A stretch of DNA of 64,000 bases from Pyxicephalus adspersus. Its lineage: Eukaryota; Chordata; Amphibia; Anura; Pyxicephalidae. The stretch spans positions 22,658,211-22,722,210 of the forward strand of contig NC_092859.1 of the NCBI RefSeq assembly GCF_032062135.1. Direction: 5' to 3'. How positions within the stretch are numbered: the first letter of the stretch is position 1; the number at the start of each line of letters is the position of its first letter. The notes under the pieces were generated by a model that ran no database searches, was not told the origin of the DNA, and saw only the letters and a list, made by a program, of their open reading frames with translations. Positions 31,650-42,803 of the stretch are shown one piece after another. Position numbers and translations under genes: made by a program.

Positions 31650-32127
31650 GAGGGACACTTACAAAGAAGGGCAACTAAACTAATAAAAGGAATGGAGGAG
31701 CTCAGTTATAAGGAGAAATTCGCTGAACTCAGTCTATTCTCCCTTGAGAAGAAACTTATGGGGGTTATGATCACCCTGTATACATATATAAATGGTCCAT
31801 ATGGAAAACTATCTTCCCAATTATTCACTCATTACAAAGGACAAGGGGGCGCTCTTTGCGTCTGGTGGAAAAAAAATTTAAGCTTAAGGAAGGGATTCTT
31901 CACACTAAGATCTGTGAAAATGTGAAATCAGCTCCCTCAGGAAGTAGTTTTAGCAAGTTCTATAGATTACTTTAAGAAAAAGCTGGATGCTTTTCTAGAA
32001 GCACAGAATATAACGGGGTAATAAAGCTTTAAGTAAAGATAACAGAGACTGTTGATCCAGGAAACATCCAATTGCCTCACGGTATCAGAAAGGAGATTTT
32101 CACCTGTTGAAGCAAATTGAACCAGGG
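31650..32127 (+). pseudogene. CR1 LINE: ORF2 C-terminus and start of 3' UTR
   Basis: Plus-strand translation contains LSYKEKFAELSLFSLEKK at about 31700-31755 and, after a frameshift, a tail with ctccctcaggaagtagtttt and aaaaagctggatgcttttc, the ending of CR1-type reverse-transcriptase ORFs (LSYE/LFSLE, W-N-x-L-P, F-K-x-x-L-D-A-F). Stops and frameshifts make it inactive. The 3' UTR is cut by an LTR at 32128 and resumes at 32798. Confidence 0.75.
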
Positions 32128-32797
32128 TGTTAGGAGATGCTTATCTGTCTGATCTTGCACCTTCGCAGTATCAAACACTGTTTATTCTGTCCAGAGATGT
32201 CACCTGCAGCAGCAAAGAGAACTAAAAATAGAAATAGTAGCAGCCCCGGCATCCTTTTAGCAGCATGGGATACTTTATTGGCATCCCCAGCACATACTCT
32301 GAGGCTGTGCACAGCTGAACTCTATTCTGCCCTGTCATTGGCTGCTGGAGTTTTATAGCCTTTCTGCTCCCAGCCACTAGTGCATGTTGTAGTGTTAAGG
32401 TAGGCTGACTTGCTGCTGGTTTATGTATACATCTGATTTACTGTTGCTGACCTTGCCTGTTTCTGATCCTGTGAATCTGAACTGAATTTTTGCCTGTGAC
32501 CCCGACTCTGCTTGTGTTTTGCCCTTGTGTACCTCGTCTGGTGGACAGATTACCTGTGTATGACCCCTCGCTCTGTATTCTGGACTTGTCTCTGTTGGAA
32601 TCTTGGTACTGCTTTATCTGTGGGCTCCTGGTCCTCTGCCGGCCCTTCCCCAGGCACCATCCTATTAAGTCCTTGGGGCTGGGAAACACAACCAGTCTCC
32701 CGAGGCAGAGCGGGGGCTTGCTATAGGTGAAGAGTGCATTGTTATATTTGGGGACTGGAGTCTGGTGAGTACAGTTGCTGGACCAGGGCTTTAAACA
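32128..32797 (+). mobile_element. Solo LTR, copy 1, inserted in a CR1
   Basis: The 670-bp unit starts TGTTAGGAGATGC and ends in CA, as LTRs do. It matches 45700-46124 and the inverse complement of 63140-63862 along its length (shared: ctttatctgtgggctcctgg, ccttccccag, gggggcttgctata). A CCAAT-like cattgg at 32336 and an A/T-rich tttta-ta element at 32351 could be promoter remains. No internal retroviral or Gypsy coding region is present. A 5-bp duplication is not visible here, but the surrounding CR1 halves are collinear. Confidence 0.7.
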
Positions 32798-32921
32798 GTT
32801 GTTTTTATTTTGCCTACCTCTGGATCAACTATGTCTACAGGATTTTTATCTGGCATTTGTTTATTTCCATAGTGGTTGAACTTGATGGACTTATGTCTTT
32901 TTTCAGCCTGACCAAGTATAT
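32798..32921 (+). mobile_element. CR1 LINE 3' UTR, right half
   Basis: cctctggatcaactatg, tccatagtggttgaactt and gatggacttatgtctttttt form the CR1-type 3' terminal region that follows the interrupted fragment at 31650-32127. Confidence 0.7.
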
Positions 32922-34207
32922 TTTGTAGTTTCCCGTGCCATTTGACATCTTACTGGACCATAAAACCCCTCCACCTTGCACCAGAATATATACATGACAC
33001 TGTGTAGCTATGCAATGTATGGATCTGAATGTACCTCCCCAAAACTGTGCTGTGCCCAAAATAGGAACTGAATTATTGTCTTTTTCCTAAGCATTTATAA
33101 CATTTTTAATGCATTTACCATTAGGAAAAAAACATATCAAGTGTAACACACAAAAATGATATTTCATTTTAGGACAGCTGGGAAGGGCCAGATTTTCTAT
33201 AATCTTTTTGTTGCAATCTGTGTCCTTTTTGCAGATTTCCTCACTTACTGTTGGGTGAAACCTAATCAGGAAGTGAGGGGAAATTTTGCTAAAGCAGGGA
33301 TAACCTGACAATGTAATGCTTTTCCATTTTATTTAAAAAATGGCTACACCTAAATTTTAAATCTGTTCTTTAACTGATCTTCTTTTTAAAGACACAATAA
33401 ATGCTGATCTGCAATCACCAGTACATCTTTGAATGTATTTTTAATACAAGGCATATAAATACCTAATTATCAGATGATAACACCTTTACCTGCTATTAGC
33501 CTCTTGTAGTCCTGATACAGGAAAACCTAATAGGGAAGCAGCAGCACCAAGAGCCAAGTTCATGTGCTAACATTAAATGTTCTGATTGGAGACAACAAAA
33601 GAGTGGCAAAGATAAGATTACCAGTCTGCTGATTCTCTTTTCATTGTCTATTCACAGGCTATAGGTGGGTCCATGACAGCTGGAAGGAGTTACATGATAC
33701 GGGCCCTCATTCAACCCAAAAGCCTGAGATCATCCAGTACAGCTCCAAATTGAAGACCGTGATTGTAGCAAAAGCTGTTGTCTCTAATATCATATAATGA
33801 GAAATTAATTTTATTTGTGATGATTTTTAACTGGAGTTCCTCTATATCCTGACAGCTGTTCAGATTAAAATAATGTAGTATAAAGTAGGGTCATCTGTTG
33901 CATACAGCTATTTTTGCATTGCATTTCCTGTTCCTTTAGCATTCTTGATTTTTAAAATATATTGTAATTATTATTCATTTATTTTGCTATTTTCAGCATT
34001 ATTACATTCCCAAGAACTGTGAGTTGCCATATGGTCCTGTGCCTTAACATATAACAGATTCAAGAAATCTGTGAACGTGGATGTAGTAATGTTGTAAGTC
34101 GGAATAAACAAGAAAAAATCCTTTTTTGTTCCTAAGGAACCTGAGAATGGCCTGGCATAGCATTTGAAGCCCCCATTGTTTTGGAGTAATGCCAAGTCTA
34201 AATTATG

Positions 34208-34208
<1 letters not shown>
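32922..34208. other. No gene recognised
   Basis: cacttactgttggg with tcaggaagtgaggggaaat (33243-33290) looks like part of a dispersed repeat. The remainder is unique A+T-rich DNA. Confidence 0.35.

Positions 34209-34244
<36 letters not shown>
34209..34244 (+). repeat. (AT)n microsatellite
   Basis: Uninterrupted AT run. Confidence 0.95.
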
Positions 34245-34245
<1 letters not shown>

Positions 34246-34889
34246 CAGATTTATTTATATTATTATATTGCATTTGCAAGTGCCTCTTGAGAATGGGATA
34301 GAAATAGAATGAACATGCTGCATGTATTCTGCTCCTTTCATGCCCCCATTTCACATTCTATTGACTGCCCTCTGTCTGACGCTAACCAGACTGCAGTGCC
34401 CCGTTCTTCTTCCTATTCTGATTGCATTGCATTGTATCCTTTCCAATGACTGGAATACCAGGATACAAGCTGAGGGATATATGTGTATACATTGTGTGAC
34501 CAGTTCATTTTAGAGTGTCATCTTCCCATGTAGGGTCCAGTTCAAGCACAGCTCTTCTCTCTTAGCTTCCACATAACGGGATTTTATACTGTCGCCTAAT
34601 AGTTTTAACCCTTCGCACCAGCGAGCAGCCAGGAATTTCATGCCTGAGAGACAATGTAAATTTTAAAGAAGGGTTTCTATTGTGCTCATGAATTGACAAA
34701 TTAAGGCCTGAATTTCCTCAGAATAGAACAAGTGAAGGCAGTGAAGACAGATCCGCCAAATTTACTTCTACTGCTACAATATGGAATAATTCCTGTTTTA
34801 CTTGGAACAAAAATAAGCTTCAATTAGGTCTTCTATTCATTCGTCAGATTATCTTCATAATAATTATCACTCTTTAATGAATTCTCCCA
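34245..34889. other. No gene recognised
   Basis: Unique sequence with no frame of note. Confidence 0.4.
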
Positions 34890-35110
34890 GGCAATGTGTC
34901 TCTTTCCTCTTTTTATACAGCAAGCTGGTGAGATCTGAATATTGTACGCTGAGGACGACGTTCGCTATGCTGACGGTTAAAGTCCTTCAGTGAAGCCGTT
35001 TTATCTTGAGAAGAGCGAAGAACAAGATTGCTGCTAAATGTCTGAAATCGTCTTTTCTTTTCAGGTACAAAATACTTCATAGGAATCCTAAAAAACAGAC
35101 GTATTTTCCA
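34890..35110. promoter_or_regulatory. Weak candidate conserved non-coding block
   Basis: ctgaggacgacgttcgc, gctgacggttaaagtcc and gaagagcgaagaacaag keep CpGs in unique DNA. It is adjacent to an (AT)n run. Confidence 0.25.
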
Positions 35111-35176
35111 GGAGACAATTCCCATGATGTTTGTGACCAACAGTGGTCAGTAGCCACATATAATTATATATGTATA

Positions 35177-35183
35177 TATATAT

Positions 35184-35219
<36 letters not shown>
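35177..35219 (+). repeat. (TA)n microsatellite
   Basis: TA run with one GT interruption just upstream. Confidence 0.95.
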
Positions 35220-35220
<1 letters not shown>

Positions 35221-35276
35221 CAGATCGGGGGCACACAGGCAATATAGTAATAAAATCACCTATCACTGCCTGTGAT

Positions 35277-35597
35277 GAGTTATTATTATTACCATGTATT
35301 TATATAGCGCCTATTATGCAGAGCTTTACAAAATCCATAGTCATGTTACTGTCTCTCAGGAGGGCTTGCAATCTAATGTCCCTACCGTAGTCATTAACAC
35401 AATCTAAGACCAATTTTTAAAGGAAGCCATTTACCCATCTGCATGATTTTGGGATATGGGAGCAAACCGAATCACCTGGAGGAAACCCATGCAAACACAG
35501 GAAGAACATACAAATTTTTAGCTGAGTGTGTTGTGGCTGAGATTTAAACCTGGAACCCAGCGGTACAAAGGTGCAAGCCAACAGGCCAACCATGCTA
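35277..35597 (-). mobile_element. Full-length SINE, same family as 12584-12893
   Basis: On the plus strand the order is tail (ttattattattacc, tatatagcgcctattatgc), centre (ggaagccatttacccatc, cacctggaggaaaccc) and tRNA-like head ending atttaaacctggaaccc (box B on the minus strand reads ggtttaaat). This is a complete inverted copy of about 320 bp. Confidence 0.8.
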
Positions 35598-36360
35598 CAT
35601 ATGAAATCAATACCCATGTGGTTGCATGTAGTAGCCAACAATTACATACATTTGGACTCAAATGGTTCACTACTACATGATATGCTCTATTTTTTATTGT
35701 TTACCCAATATCTGGTCTCAGCAAGGCTGCATACAAATAAGCCATGGGCGAAAATCTGACATGTGTGCAGTGGTTCATTAATCTGCCATGGAGGACCAGT
35801 ATGACCGGTCAGGAATGGTTGCTCTGGATTTCAATGGAGGTGACATTCATCTGTCACTGATGACCCAGCAATTCCTGGCTTCCCTTGCATGTGCCAGGGA
35901 TGGATGCCGGGGATGGCACAGGGGTTATGTCACCCCAGCATGGCCAATCAAAATGCCTGAAGATTGTTGCTGGGCAGAAGAAGAAATGAAAGATGGAGGC
36001 GTCCTACGAGGGAACGCAGTAATTTCCGCATCCTTAGTCCTCATTAAAAGGAGTATCAGTGATGTATACAGTTCCTCTTTATAGAACCCTATAAATGTTC
36101 TGCCATGCTTATTCCCACCATATTCATTTGCTGCACACCCAATAAGGATTGCATCCTAAGATCCTCTTATTTCATTCACCAGAATCATTTTAAAACATTT
36201 AATATCTGCTGGGAATTGTCAGCAAACTTTCTTCAAAAATAATCCCAAACACTAGAAATCCCTGGATTTGCTCTTCTTTCCTTCATTCTCTGGCATTATT
36301 TGTCTGGTTATGTCCATCAGGGTTCCTCTTTAATAATGAGAAGCAGATGAGCTCCTGTAA
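35598..36360. other. No gene; G+C-richer patch
   Basis: 35785-36010 is richer in G+C, with a 98-codon plus-strand frame and phrases such as ggatgccggggatggcac and gttatgtcaccccagc. It may be a dispersed repeat or a DNA-transposon fragment, but I cannot place it. Confidence 0.3.
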
Positions 36361-36412
36361 TAGTTATTGTTATTTTTAATAATGATCATGATAATGATTA
36401 TGATAATGATGA
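36361..36412 (+). repeat. Imperfect (ATGATA)n tract
   Basis: Alternating ATGATA and ATAATG units. Confidence 0.75.
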
Positions 36413-36429
36413 TAGATGTCTTTTATTGG

Positions 36430-36640
36430 CTGAGCTCTCCATAACCCTCACTCAGGAAGCTCTGCTTAGCGAAGGGTGAAATGTTCTCAGCTTGAAAAGT
36501 CCATTTTAAGATTTAATGACCAGATTCGGTGTCATCGCTCTGACAGGATAATATGTGAAAATGTTAAATTTGGTTCCTGGCCGATCAATCACGGCAGGAG
36601 ACGCAATTCATAAATAGACTGATGGGGAAGAGGATACAGA
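36430..36640. promoter_or_regulatory. Candidate conserved non-coding element with PBX/HOX-like site
   Basis: A PBX/HOX-type ATCAATCA occurs at 36584-36591 within gccgatcaatcacggcagg. A taagatttaatgacc segment and gcgaagggtgaaatg lie nearby. Unique DNA with retained CpGs. Regulatory function is inferred. Confidence 0.35.
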
Positions 36641-36894
36641 TCTTTTTATAAACTGCTGTAGAAGAGAGGCCAGTGGTGAGTGTCAGCTCTTCAGATCAGC
36701 ACAATGCCAGGAAAATCTTTACAGCTTAGTATAGAATAGGGAAGGGTCCTACCCACACATGGAAGCAATGGGACCGGAGGTGATGGGAAATCTCCTCTCT
36801 AGATTGGGATCTTAATCTTTCCCCTTTTTGTTTAGATCTAAAACTGGTTTTACTTGAGTTCCACTTAAAAGTGAACAGCATGCAATCTGAGTGG
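36641..36894. other. No gene recognised
   Basis: Unique sequence without features. Confidence 0.35.
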
Positions 36895-36965
36895 AGTGAC
36901 CAGTTTGGTGGGGGCCCCGTATTCAGTTCTACAAAGGGGCCCACTGTTGGCTATGCCCATAACTG
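36895..36965 (+). repeat. Fragment of the GGGCCC repeat family, copy 3
   Basis: ggggcccactgttggctatg is shared exactly with the end of 15335-15470. Confidence 0.6.
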
Positions 36966-37420
36966 ACCCTGCCCATGCCAATGGTCAAATATTCTTTCAT
37001 TCTTTGTCCAAAAGACAATACAGGAAACAAGAGAAAATCTCACCAAGGGGAAGTAAACATATGTCACCAGAACAGGTGTCCCTATTAGAAGATTTCCCTA
37101 TCCTCATTCAGGATTTCCTATTATTTTTTCACCTCAATAGCCTCACCTCAATCACCAAGACACAAAGAGAGAGAGAATGGGTGAATCTCCCTAATGGGTA
37201 CACAATAGCAATATAATCCTTTTATATGGGAAGAATGCAACCTTCTAATTAAAAGCCAATTACAGGTTAAAGGAGAGTTGACATGTCACAATATACTTTT
37301 TTATTTTCATTGAACTTTATTAAATATAAAGTAAAATTAAAACAAAAAGTAATTTTTTTTAAAATAATCCTTGAAGGTGTAAATTGTTCTTTCTCCCCTT
37401 TATTAAATATGTTCAGCTGC
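36966..37420. other. No gene; probable old repeat
   Basis: aatctcaccaaggggaagt and gtcaccagaacaggtgtccc with agatttccctatcctcat look like a dispersed repeat, possibly related to 53033-53366. The match is weak. Confidence 0.3.
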
Positions 37421-37820
37421 TATGTCTAATTAAAAGTAGAACTCATTTTGGCAAAGTGAGCGCAGATGTAGTTTACACTGAATTTCACCAGCCAGATTTA
37501 TTTATAAGCTGTCAGCGCCTTGAAAGAGCTCGTTTTGGAACAGTTTAAAATTGCTCCTAGTGACTCTAAATGCGGCTACTGTTCTTGAAATCCTGAAAGA
37601 AGAAACGGCGTAATAGAGGGACGTCCGTCTGCGAGAAGGCCGAAAAACAATACTTTACTCTAATTTTTTTCCCTCCCTTGTATTCTTTCCTCTCTATCCT
37701 TGGGACCTTTATTAAATTAGTTCAACTCAATTAAAAATAACTTCAAAAACATCTTGGCCTTTTGTTTCTGCGAACACTTGGAACTCAGCGCACGGAATGT
37801 CACCCCTTTTAACTAATCCC
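37420..37820. promoter_or_regulatory. Candidate conserved non-coding block
   Basis: tgtctaattaaaagtag, gtgagcgcagatgtag, ataagctgtcagcgcc (MEIS-like TGTCA) and aacggcgtaatagagggacg occur in unique DNA together with retained CpGs. Confidence 0.3.
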
Positions 37821-37963
37821 TTTTGCTTGAGGCAGAAGAATAGTCCCATTGTGACATCAGACGATGCTTTCAAGGGACCCTACAGTACCAAATTGAGGTC
37901 AGTGCAAGACAATCACAGACATCCAATAGCCATTCAAGGATTCTGCAGAACTCCATCAAGCCT

Positions 37964-37981
37964 TGTTTTTTTTTTTTTTTT
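37964..37981 (+). repeat. Poly-T run
   Basis: About 17 consecutive T residues. Confidence 0.9.
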
Positions 37982-38099
37982 ATCTGGCTAAAAAATAAAA
38001 GGAAACACAATAGGCAAAGCTCAAGGCTTCTTCCGTGGTCTCCATCTTTGCTCACAACAAAGGCCTTTCTTCCAGGTTGGCCCACTACCCGTGAAGAAT

Positions 38100-38480
38100 A
38101 GACTGCGACTACATTTTCCCACCACTGCCGCGCTTAGATGGGTTGAGAATAATACCAAGTTGTGAGAGGTGTTGGGCAGACACAGCCCCATTGTAGACAC
38201 TCCTCTGGCTTGGACGTGATGGGTGAAAGCGATGAAGCCCACATGTGACTTTGCTGTAATTGTCTTCAAAAACAATAATATTATGATAGCAGACATTGTA
38301 GACGAGGAACAATAGAGACCTGCAAGCTCTGACAGGCCTCACCCGGGGATTTTGCACGATGTTATCAAGAAATAAATCACCTCCTTGAAATGTTTTGTAA
38401 GCTTGGGACGATGTTTTGTGTAGCCAGGAATGCCAAAAATGCTTTATGGTTTGCACATGTCCCTCCCGAAACGTTCACTC
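38100..38480. promoter_or_regulatory. Candidate conserved non-coding block
   Basis: Unique DNA with ccactgccgcgcttagatgg, ggcttggacgtgatgg, acccggggattttgcacg and several SOX-like acaat or cattgt sites. A minus-strand frame (38109-38456) has no recognisable domain. Confidence 0.3.
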
Positions 38481-39224
38481 CAGTTGTGAGGTCTTTGTGT
38501 TTTTTTTTTTCTATGTCACTTCTTCATTTTTCTTGTTTAACAGATTGATACACACATGCAATTGTTTGGAGTGCGTGCGTTAGAGAAGGCAAAATATTTT
38601 AAACAAGTGAAAAAAAATAAATATTAAATGATTACACAATGGAGGGTAAACGCTTGTCCTGGGTCCAGCTGGATGCGGGGGACTTCGGATTATAAATTAG
38701 GAAGCACGCACGAATACGCAGAAGTGAATTGGTCAGGAAAAGTTAATTTGAACCCTATAATACTTTGTATTTCCAGGTTATGAGTTTATGTATTTTAACA
38801 AAATGATTTATACAATTTGAATCTTACATTAGGATTACATTTTGGCAATTTTCCACATTTATCATTATTATCCCTTTTCTTCTCTTAAGAATCTGTATAA
38901 AGTGGAAGATTTAAAATGTTTTATTGCTGTCTGTGTTCCAACTTTGAATTTTTTCTATTTCCTGTTCCAGTGACACAACAGGAAAAGAAAGAAAGAAGAA
39001 ATCTTTCAGAAGTAAGGCTGAAATCCCACCTTTTATAGTCTCCACAATAGGTGTCTTTATAACAAAATGTTTCATCTTCCCCTATTCAAGTGATAAATGA
39101 AATATATTTTACATTTCCTCCTCTCTCTTAAAATACTGAAAAGAAGTCAACAAAAGGCTATAAAAGACTAAAAAACACAGTTTTACTGTCAATGTAATGG
39201 AACCCATAAGCATTTTGTCGCTCC
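38481..39224. other. No gene recognised
   Basis: Contains poly-T (38500-38510) and a short inverted pair around gtgcgtgcgt (38572) and gcacgcacg (38704), possibly coincidental. Confidence 0.35.
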
Positions 39225-40470
39225 AGGGACCCCCAGGTATAAGTGTGTCATTGTGCAGGGACTCCTAAGTTTAAGTTTACAAGTATTTTATGGTTTTCAT
39301 ATGTCATTGTGTCATTCTAGATCACTTAAATATCTGAGTGTTATTTCTATGGATGCCAAAGTGTCAGTGTGTTATTGCTCTGGGATCTTTAATTGTCAGT
39401 GTGTTATGGTTATGAGAACTCATTTGTCAGTGTATGATTGATTTAAGACTCTGAAATGTCATTTTTCTGGCATTGTTCCCTATATGTCAGTGTATCATTT
39501 TTCTGGGGTCTGCAAGAGTTTGTTGTTCTGGCCCCTCAAGTGTCAGTTTTCCCAAGTGTTAATGTGTCATTGTTCTGGGACCCCCAAATTTCAGTTTACC
39601 ATTGTTCTGAATCCACAAAATGTAAGTGTCCCATTGTCCTGAATTTCCTAGGTGAAAGAATGTCATTGTTCTGGATCCCCAAAGTGTCAACATGTGTCAT
39701 TGTTTTGAGACAACCAAGTATCAGTGTGTAACTGTCCTGGGTTCCCCAGGTGAAGGTGTATTATTGTTCATGGGGACCTGAAAGGTTGGTGTTCTATTGG
39801 TTTGTGACCTGTGTGTGTGTCATTGTTCTGGATTCCCCAAATGTCAGTGTGTTATTGGTTTGGGGTATTGAGGGATCAATGTTCTATTGTTCAGTGTGTC
39901 ATTGTTTTGGGACCCTGCATGTTACGGGGTATTGTTCTGGACCTCCAAGTGTCGATGTTCTCTTTTTCTGTAACTTCTAAATCTTAGTGTGTTATTGTTT
40001 TGTGGATCTTAAAGTGCTACTGTGTCATTTTTCTTGGGCTGTTAATGCTAGTGTGCCATTTGTTTTGGGATCTGCATATGTCAGTGTGTCATATTCTGGT
40101 TTCCAGTGTCAATGTTCAATTTTTTTGGGTTAAAAGTGTCATTTTGTTTTATTTTTTGTGATCCTTAAGTGTCAGTGTGTCATTGCTCCGGAACCTCCAA
40201 ATGTCATTGTGTCATTGTTTGGAATTCCCCTCTCCAGTATCATTGTTCTGTGCCCTCTAGGTGTCTGTGTGTCATTGTTCTGGGACCTCAAGTTTCAGCA
40301 TGTCATTGTTTTGGGGACCCCCCATCCCAAGTAGTTAACTTGGGACCCCCCAGTGTCAGTCTTCTAGCACCCCTCCAGTGTAATTGTGCCATTGTTCTTG
40401 AATCTATTCTTATATCACTGTAAAATGGTTTGGGTGGTCTTACCATTGTTCAGAACTTCTGTGCTGGAGG
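39225..40470 (+). repeat. Degenerate ~32-bp minisatellite, over 1.2 kb
   Basis: The unit is approximately gtcagtgtgtcattgttctg followed by ggacccccaagt, repeated some 35-40 times with many indels and substitutions. All three frames are locally open, so translations look Cys/Val/Ser-repetitive (for example 39456-39731, 40169-40423); they reflect the unit, not proteins. High divergence means the array is old. Confidence 0.85.
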
Positions 40471-41284
40471 AAGTTTCTTGCTGTACATGATGTAAGTCTG
40501 AGATCGGAATCAGTTTCCCCTCTGCACTCGGCTGACATAATTACAAGTTCTTGGAACAATCTGTTTATCCTGTCATGTATTTTACAAGCAGTCTGCAGCT
40601 CCCTCACTTACTCCTGTGTGGATCTCGGTACCCCTAAATGTTTCCAAATGTCCCTCTATATACCTCCAGCTCCTGGCCCACAGGGGGAACACATCACATT
40701 CTACTGTCATGGAGTCTCACTTCATCTTTTATCTATTACTCTCAGATGTTTCTCCGTCAGCTGCTTACCACATCACAATAGTTGCTGGACTCCTTGCACC
40801 ATAAGGTCCATAAAACGCCAATGGATCTATAAAATGTTTAACTCAAAATGTAGGTTCTGCACGATTGACGATTAAATCTACTTTTTGCAGCAAAATACAG
40901 TAACTCATGGCAACCAGTCCTAATTAGACTTCAGAAAACTTCAGAATGGCTGATTTGGAGGGTTGCTTTTTGCTTGGCTTATTTTATCTGCTGATGTTGG
41001 ATGAAGGACTCTTGTATGTTCAGTCTTTGAAAAGTAGTGATTGTTGAGGGACCCCATGACTCTTATCATTCCTTGTTTCTCTACATCTACTCGCTGCTGT
41101 AAGGTGGCAGTTGTCAGAACCCCTGAAGGTCAGAAAAGGGCATTTTAATGACCTTGTAATTCCCCCAAAAAATAGATGAAAGGTTTATATACACCCTCCA
41201 ATCCCGAATGACTGTTGTCTGTGTGTGGGTTACAGAGGTAGCATACCAGGCCCAGTTAAATTCCATTTTCCCCCTAAACCCATA
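40471..41284. other. No gene recognised
   Basis: Unique sequence with only short frames. Confidence 0.4.
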
Positions 41285-41700
41285 CACCAAATAAATAATT
41301 GTTTGTGATCCGCCCCGGAGCCTCTAAGGGTGTGAAAATAACGCCGAGAGTGGCGACTCTTCATAAACTCCGCTCTTCCCACCGCCATCGGAATATTGAG
41401 GAATTGCTATTTCTGGCCTTCCTCAGCCGTTTCCATGGCAACCGCTGTTTGTTTACCAAATTGGTTCCCCCGAAAGATACGTCCTAATGTGTCCGTTATT
41501 TTACTCAGGAATACTTCTGGAGGGGCGACGCACAAATAAATGTCATTTGGTGGAATTGTTACTCCTGGCTTTGTCTGATACACAACGGGGTGCGGGCTTC
41601 ACAAATATTGTTTAAAGCAAAAATATCCTGTTTATATGCAAGGCTCATTTTCACTTCGTGTTTACAAAAAAATTGTTCAGGAAATGGCGTCTTCCAAACA
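41285..41700. promoter_or_regulatory. Strong candidate conserved non-coding element with RFX X-box
   Basis: Unique, CpG-retaining DNA (gatccgccccggagcc, aacgccgagagtggcg, ggaggggcgacgcac). It contains gtttccatggcaac at 41429-41442, one mismatch from the palindromic RFX X-box GTTGCCATGGCAAC. aaataattgtttgtg and tttatatgcaagg add homeodomain-/POU-like sites. A 62-codon plus-strand frame over it is probably incidental. Confidence 0.42.
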
Positions 41701-41916
41701 TTTACATTGATAAAGAAGATCGGACAGGCAGTTGTACTTATAGTGCTATAGATTTAAAGGACCCCGAGTAATAAAAATCAACTAACCAGAATAGAATTAC
41801 TATTATAATTTTTATTAATTAATATACCAATAATTTATATCACCTCGTTTAACCTAATATTATCTATCTTATATTCAATATTTAGTATTAGGTATGTAAG
41901 GAAGAGACTTCAGTAC

Positions 41917-42400
41917 TTAAAGTGGACCTGTCATCAAGATATTTTTTCATAGTAGGTTCAGCATGCTTAGTAATGTCTCACCCTATCAATATTTATTACC
42001 TCTTGCAGAGATCACAGTACCCCAGTGAAAATTGAGTTGATCTATTAAATAAATTTAACTTAGCAAAATAAATTACCTCCTTGCAAGGAATATTTTATAT
42101 TAGTTCATATTTAATATAATAAGGATATTGAATGAGTTGAAGTACTGGTGACTTCAAGCACCCAATAATGCAATAATGCAAAAAAACATTTTTTTTCAAT
42201 GCACATAATTGATTATTCTTTGGAAAGTGAATTTTCACTGCATTCACCTAGCTTAGTGAACTCTTGCAAGGAGATAATTCACATTGCTCAGTGAGCCTAA
42301 ATTCTTTTATTAAAAAAACCCAATGGATGAAGCCATCTTTGTTCAGCCATCATCCGAGGTTTTGCTGGATTGAAATGTCAATTCATAGTTGTTGCAAGAA
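41917..42400 (+). repeat. TTAAAGTGGAYCT repeat split by a MITE
   Basis: The left part (ttaaagtggacctgtc ... ttgcagagatcacagtac) and the right part after 42321 (gccatctttgttcagccatc) are collinear with 53033-53200 and 16286-16425. The MITE at 42034-42321 separates them. Confidence 0.6.
42034..42321. mobile_element. GGGGTTGATTTACTAAA MITE, diverged copy in another repeat
   Basis: gagttgatctattaaataaa at the left, cctagcttagtgaactcttg towards the right and a decayed ttattaaaaaaaccc end correspond to 42804-43031. Confidence 0.55.
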
Positions 42401-42803
42401 ATGCTTAAGCCTGGCCATTCACAAAATCCATGGCCGTAGAATCATTACGGGCTGTGTCTATTTAATGGTCAAACGTTGACTGAGACTAATCAGACGTCAC
42501 CTCCATGGAAATATGCATGTCAAGACACTAATTACTTTCACAGATAATTGGACGCTGAAGTTCCAAACATACCTTCATTGTTTCTTTTAAAATTATGTGT
42601 AGCCCTCCCCATTATACCTTTAAGTGTCTCTATTGGCCCTCCAAAGCCAAGGGCGTCCCTAATGGCCAGTAGGGAGGCTCCGGGAGGAGGGAAGTCATAA
42701 GCCATACTTATAAAATCTTGGATAAAAATACAGGCAGCGATCTCCCTATCAGGGGGAGAGGAATATTAAAAAAATTCTTTAAGCAGACTGTGGAAAAGTT
42801 TTT
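42401..42803. other. No gene recognised
   Basis: Short G+C-richer patch at 42650-42700 (agggcgtccctaatggcc), otherwise nothing. Confidence 0.35.

Noticed and set aside
38572..38712. gtgcgtgcgt and gcacgcacg as a possible long-loop hairpin
   Set aside because: Only about 9 bp with a ~130-base loop; expected by chance.
39456..40423. Cys-rich repetitive open frames suggesting a secreted repeat protein
   Set aside because: They are direct translations of a degenerate 32-bp minisatellite with frame changes between units; no consistent start, signal peptide or exon context.
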